A stretch of DNA of 64,000 nucleotides from Allolobophora icterica (taxonomy: Eukaryota; Annelida; Clitellata; Crassiclitellata; Lumbricidae), in the NCBI GenBank assembly GCA_963556255.1, contig OY744617.1:26786871-26850870 (forward strand), given 5' to 3'. Position 1 is the stretch's first letter. Each line of letters begins with the position of its first letter. A program made the translations under genes and the position numbers. Shown here piece by piece: positions 59,361 through 64,000 of the stretch. The notes beneath the pieces were generated by a model. That model did no database searches. It worked only from the letters and a program-made list of their open reading frames with translations, and was not told the origin of the DNA.

Positions 59361-60060
59361 CGGTGGATTGCGCTCAAGTACGGTCGGGGGAATCGGACGA
59401 GAAATTGCGACTCTATCTATGAATAAATGAACAAGTTCTCCTTTTAAAGGATTTCGCCCGACGCATCGCCTACCCCACCCTCACCCCTCACCCTCTTCCA
59501 TCGACCGCATTTCCCTTGACCCCACCCCTTTCCCATCCATCCCCCGCGTCCTCTTCCTCTGCCTCTTCCCTCCATCCATCCGGGTCCCATCGGCGCTGAC
59601 TCCAGGTTCCGCTCGGATGAAGAGCAGAAGATGCGTCGACGGCATCACCCAGCTACAGCAGCAGAAACAACAACCATAACAACAACAATAGTAACACTAT
59701 CGCCTTCATCTCATTCATTCATTCATTCATTAATTCGTTCATTCATTCACTCATTCATTCACTCGATCAATCACTGACTTACTCACTCACTCGCACAATT
59801 GCTCACTTACCTCACTCACTTATTCATTTATTTATTTATTCAGTCAATAAGTCAGTCACTCCTCTCATTCATTCACTCACTATTGCTTACTCACTCGCAA
59901 ACTCACTTACTCGCTCACTCCCTCACTTACTCATTCGCGCGATAGCTCGCTCACCTCACTCAGTTACTCACTCATTCATTTAGTTATTCATTCATTCAGT
60001 CAGTCAGTCACTCATCAACTGCACATCTAGAATCTCCCCTCGTAAAAATGTATACACACT
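59361..60060. other. Pyrimidine-rich and (ATTC/CACT)n sequence
   Basis: 59460-59580 is C-rich; 59705-60030 is a degenerate tetranucleotide array of ATTC, ACTC and AGTC. No gene. Confidence 0.6.
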
Positions 60061-60141
60061 TACTCACTCACATATATTACATTTAATAATATGTTATTAT
60101 GTTATTTAATATTTCCTAATCTATGATAATATATAAAAAAA

Positions 60142-60705
60142 CTAGATGATTGCCCGTACTAAGACGGTGCTAAGACCGTAAGACGGTTTAAAAAATCTGA
60201 AAATGTGTTTAATATCCAATGTGCCAGAAATTTGTTATTGCCTGTCGTATAAAGGCTCAGAGTGATTAGGCTATAAAGCATTTTTCGTACGTGCGTGTAG
60301 AATTTTCCATCTTGTATCGCGTTGGCCGACGCCGTAGTAAATTAGCTAAAGCACGTTAAAACCCGTTAAGCCTGTTAATTTAAGCTCTTTAGTTTAAAGT
60401 GAAGCCAGTTCTTTTAATGCCGTTAGTTTAAAAACGGGGAATATAGTTTAGACTTGTTTTATTTAAGTTTTACGCGTCGAAACGGACATGGGCACATAAA
60501 TAATAAGCGCTGTGCGTTTGCTAGCGTTTAATAAAGAATATACTTACTTACTTACTTGTTTATTTTATCCGCCATGGGGAAAGAAAAGAGGTCAGAAGAG
60601 TGACGTCATTGGTCCTGAATATTGATTTGTTGGAGCGGCCAATGAAAGTGCGCAACTGGCGTAACATGCAAATTTCACGCCATGACGATAGGGTTTTATA
60701 TCATT
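60142..60705 (-). mobile_element. Helitron-like element, 3' end at left
   Basis: Read on -, ends GCACCGTCTTAGTACGGGCA then ATCATCTAG, then T (A on + at 60141), obeying the Helitron 3' rule, with a CCGT/ACGG hairpin. Related to 39646-40030 by GTGACGTCATTGGTC and GAGCGGCCAATGA. Right border approximate. Confidence 0.55.
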
Positions 60706-61642
60706 AATATTACCTACTGTAATGCTAATGTAATGATGACATTTTCTGTAACATCTTCAGTCACGTTATTGTTGTTGTTATTATAATTATTATAGTAATA
60801 ATTGAAGTCCCCGAGGGATCCTTGCACTTGGGGGCAAAACAAAACAAAAATTAATAACAATTGACGCGCTCGCCAAACCTGAGCCAATGATGCTGGTCTT
60901 TTAATATTAATATTTAATTATTTCATACAATCCAACGCAAACTTCTGGAGGCGTTGGATTTCTGCTTAAATTCTGCGGAAATTGTTGTTCTCCTCTGTTG
61001 CTGTGTCCACGTTCCTGCAATTCATATTAAATGGATCTTTTCCATGGGCCATGGGCATTGGGCACCCAAAAGACATGGGCACATAAAGCACTGCTCCAAA
61101 GACATGGCCCATAGTCAGCGACCAAAGGCATGGCCCATAGTCAGCGCCCATAAAACAGGGCAGGGGCCCTACGTGGACGGTGGTCTTCGAGTAGCATATT
61201 CAGCTCCGTAGAATGTTTAAAAAGAACGTGCTGTTACAGAGACTCCGCAGTTGCATTGGTTACCCATCGATATACCGGGGATATTGGTCAAGCACTGCGC
61301 CTCCTCCGTCACACAGACTGTTATGGGACAATGTCGTTCAAGACAACGACAGTCGAATCTGATAATGATAACGACGACAAACAGAGGAGAACAACGACAA
61401 TTACGTCAATTAGATAAGAATGGTCGTTTTAATCAGAGACTATGACCCGCGATTGACCCCAATTGTCTCCCCTCCCCCGTTCCGCGCTGCCACGTCATTT
61501 CCGTCTGCCGTTCCGAACATAGCTCACGACGTCCACTAACTAATCTCCTACCCCAATTCCCCACCCCCTTATCCACCCTCTGACTCCATTTCCCTCTCAG
61601 TCCGATAGATGGCAGCTCCAAGATTGAGCGACAAAACCAGTC
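60706..61642. other. Intergenic; short CATGGGC repeats
   Basis: 61035-61165 contains repeated GACATGGCCCATAGTCAGCG (twice) and CCATGGGCCATGGGCATTGG, giving several small palindromes. GACATGGGCACATAAA occurs here (61069) and in the Helitron-like element (60487). No gene. Confidence 0.45.
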
Positions 61643-61679
<37 letters not shown>

Positions 61680-61719
61680 GTTTCACATATAGTTTCTTAT
61701 ATAAATACACGGCATTGTT

Positions 61720-61801
<82 letters not shown>
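61643..61801. repeat. (TA)n microsatellites
   Basis: TA runs at 61645-61672 and 61724-61800 around a TTGTTTC/ATAAATACAC spacer. Confidence 0.93.
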
Positions 61802-61807
<6 letters not shown>

Positions 61808-61879
61808 ATTATATATAGTCAGCATACTTCCTCATATAAACCGCCTATATATCTGTATATATATATATTCAACCAGAAA

Positions 61880-62270
61880 CTATACGGCGTAAATTCGGTT
61901 GGTTGGTTGCGTCGGCCATCTGGCCGGGCATTGCCGTCGATCGCTAGATGGCCGAGCAAATGGGAGGGCGCCGGCGGTCGGGCGAGACCAATTTAACCCA
62001 TGATTACCTCTTCATATTGTTTGTCGTAAGATCTTATCGCTTGCATCGACCGGAAACCAATTCATTTGATTCTCTTCCCAGATAACAACACCCAATTACC
62101 GCCAGATTCTTCGACCACGAGCGCCAGACCGCTACCATGCCCCTCCAACTACAGGGTCGTGCGATCGGCCGCGCTAAGATCCCGCAATAACTTAATCGCA
62201 TCGCGTCAAGTAAGAATGATTGCCTGTTTCTAATTTGATCTGTAAACTTTCGCGTCAAGTAAAGCGCAGT
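61880..62270. promoter_or_regulatory. Unique CpG/ATTA-containing island, candidate regulatory element
   Basis: GGTTGGTTGCGTCGGCCATC, ACCAATTTAACCCATGATTACC (61987-62008), CACCCAATTACCGCC (62088), CGCGTCAAGTAA twice (62204, 62250). Role inferred. Confidence 0.27.
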
Positions 62271-62289
62271 CATGAATTAATCCAGGCTT

Positions 62290-62460
62290 CAAATTTCTAC
62301 AGTTCCGTTTATTGTAATGATAATTGTAATTACACAATGACTGCTTTGATTTTGCCATTGTATGCTTGGTCGTCTGGTATTTATCGGTCAGAAGAACCTA
62401 TGAGGAGCTTTCTCTTGAAGAGGCGCTACATAAATGCGTAATTTCGATTACCATTACGAT
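62290..62460 (+). mobile_element. LINE/SINE 3' tail, (ATTACG)n-like end
   Basis: CTTGAAGAGGCGCTACATAA then ATGCGTAATTTCG and ATTACGATTACG. Confidence 0.5.
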
Positions 62461-62501
62461 TACGGATGCTCAAGGATATAGGAGCTCTAAAACATATCGT
62501 T

Positions 62502-62705
62502 GAGCACTGTAGCCGATTGGTCAGAGCGCTTGCCTTGTAAAGCAAAGACTACGGGTTCGAGCCTCGTATAAGATGGTTATTACTATAGTTGGTACCTTGA
62601 GAAAGTCCTTCACTCGCAACTGCTTTGCTCAGCCCGCGGGTTGATTTTAAATGGCCCGCCCAAGCTGAACACCAACCGCAAATAGAAAATTGCAAACATA
62701 ATAAA
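62502..62705 (+). mobile_element. tRNA-derived SINE (family T)
   Basis: Head TAGCCGATTGGTCAGAGCGC, CTTGTAAAGCAAAG (TGT anticodon, Thr-like), B-box GGGTTCGAGCC; body CCTTGAGAAAGTCCTTCACT then CGCAACTGCTTTGCTCA. Tail weak. Because the same body follows other copies, this is a SINE rather than a tRNA gene. Confidence 0.78.
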
Positions 62706-63395
62706 CCAAATAAACTTATCTCACTAAAACGTGCTTGTACGTCCTTTGATTTATAAACTTTTTGGCGCTTTTGCCATAATAAATTTTAGTGCAATTAATA
62801 ATGTTCAATAAATTTTAGTGCTTTTGAGTTTACTGGTGCGGCCCTCGGTTTCAAGAATAATTTTTTCGATGGCCCGCGAGTTGAAAAAGTATGCTAAAGG
62901 CAATGACTTTGTGAGGTGCCTAAAGACCGAGTGTCTTACTTCCTAATTACTTTACAAGACATCAAACGGTCGACTATTCTAAGCTTCTCTCTGGATCTTG
63001 CTGACGTCACATCCGACTGCTGTTAAGTTTAGAAGCTCCGAAGATATAATATTATGTTCTTTGTTGAGACTTTAATTGTATGTTCGCAGATATCTTTTTT
63101 TGCCTGCGTTTACTTCTGCTGTGCTTATCGAGTGACCATAGTTCTATAAAAATTATCTTTCTTATATTACGTAATAGTCTGTTGCATTACATTACAGAAG
63201 AAGAAAAGAAGAAAAATGAGGAGGAAAAATGTAGTAGGAGGAGGTACGGAACGGGAGGTAGAGGAGGAGAAAGGGGAAGAAGAGGGAGAGAAATAGGAGA
63301 CGAGGAAGAGAAGCTTGAGAAGGACAAGGACGCAGACAATGAGACTGAGGATGAAGAGGACTAAGAGTAGAAGAAAGAAAAGCAGGCAAGACGCC
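62706..63395. other. Intergenic, no gene
   Basis: TAATAAATTTTAGTGC occurs twice in diverged form (62777, 62807). 63190-63395 is purine-rich. No supported frame. Confidence 0.45.
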
Positions 63396-63570
63396 TTGCT
63401 TTCGTATCCCCTTACTCGACTGGGTGCGACTGTCTCTTTACCAGGTCAGGTCTTCGCTCTACGTCGCTCGCTAATCGGAGGTCAGGCGTTGCTTCGGCGA
63501 GCGACGGAGGAGTTACCGATTTATTTCCGGCGTCTCAGGGAGTGCCATTAACTGGATTGCGATCTAATGA
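63396..63570. promoter_or_regulatory. Short unique CpG-rich island
   Basis: CGCTCGCTAATCGGAGG (63466) and GCCATTAACTGG (63543) in complex sequence like the other islands. Role inferred, weak. Confidence 0.2.
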
Positions 63571-63778
63571 GGATCCAACGCCAATTGATCGGCTCAGGCC
63601 ACTCGTATTGTTCCAAACACGCACTCCTCATTCGCTTGTAGCTCTCAAAATTAACGTCCAACAAAGAGATTTTAGCATCGCAAGAACGCCACTCAATGCA
63701 AAATGCCTGGTTATGAAAGTACACTCGCCGTTTCTATTGTTTTGATGTATTTATCATAATAATCATGTAGTATATATA

Positions 63779-64000
63779 CAGTGTTTAATCTAGCCCCCCT
63801 ATTCTGGGAGGGGAAACAAGGTATCTGGGGGGGGCCTAACGATTTTTTTAGTAATTTCATCTATCTTGAAAGAGTTTCAGAATTTTCATCCAGACTTTTT
63901 CAACTTTCATCTTTCACTTGAAGTTGAAGACCTTTTTTAGGAGTTCGTCTCTCAAAAAGTATATTACTCAACTCTCGGGGGAAAAACCGTGTATCCTGGG
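63779..64000 (+). mobile_element. Possible hAT element end, runs off window
   Basis: CAGTGTTTAATCTAGCCCCC resembles hAT termini, followed by G/C runs as in the MITE at 30571-30799. The other end is outside the window. Confidence 0.35.

Noticed and set aside
58861..59430. 189-codon Leu/Phe/Ser frame (membrane-protein-like)
   Set aside because: Translation of (TTC)n; artefact of a trinucleotide repeat.
62502..62580. Genuine tRNA-Thr gene
   Set aside because: Acceptor stem does not pair well and the head is followed by a body shared with other SINE copies.

Overview
This is a window of an animal (bilaterian) nuclear genome. The evidence is spliced coding exons with GT/AG borders, an NK-class homeobox gene, LINE/SINE/hAT/piggyBac/Helitron/mariner-type mobile elements, and very many long microsatellites. 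The unique sequence is moderately CpG-rich. A marine invertebrate, possibly a lophotrochozoan, is my best guess, but nothing in the window fixes the phylum.

Host genes. (1) An NK1/slouch (NKX1) homeobox gene lies on the + strand in two exons, 28823-29651 and 35019-35662. Its 5.4-kb intron is packed with repeats. The joined frame is phase-consistent and predicts 490 residues, with an EH1-like motif in exon 1 and a complete homeodomain in exon 2. (2) A - strand gene has a 2.76-kb internal exon (20052-17292) coding for a disordered, Pro/Ser/Thr-rich protein with eight ~66-residue repeats. It probably splices to a small terminal exon (10364-10235). (3) A - strand Cys/Pro-rich exon (12520-11588) ends in a stop and lies inside the putative last intron of gene 2.

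Mobile elements. The left edge holds a piggyBac end (1-552) and a truncated RTE-type LINE (577-1422), both inserted in an old tandem repeat. SINEs of at least three tRNA-derived families are scattered throughout. Four hAT-type non-autonomous elements are bounded; three of them have 8-bp target duplications (30571-30799, 34137-34410, 42156-43287) and the fourth is 24598-24865. Other bounded elements are a piggyBac MITE (43453-44258), two elements with TIRs that I cannot assign (44401-44898, 55886-57283), three Helitron-like elements (13693-14134, 39646-40030, 60142-60705) and a decayed Tc1/mariner-type transposase (22130-22645). A 5.6-kb LINE on the - strand (48266-53860), with an intact 1120-residue EN-RT reading frame, sits inside a (TACA)n microsatellite array that flanks it on both sides.

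Microsatellites and minisatellites make up a large share of the window: (CCAT)n, (TCTG)n, (CAGT)n, (TACA)n, (CA)n, (CT)n, (TTC)n, (TA)n, and minisatellites of 21, 27, 35, 75 and ~198 bp. Many microsatellites start directly at the 3' tail shared by LINEs and SINEs (core GGCGCTATATAAAT), which suggests how they arise.

Between the repeats are islands of 200-700 bp of unique, complex sequence with CpGs and homeodomain-type ATTA/TAAT words. They flank the NK1 gene on both sides and could be conserved regulatory elements. This is inference from composition only. Nearly all long open frames over the simple repeats are artefacts of repeat periodicity and are not annotated as genes.
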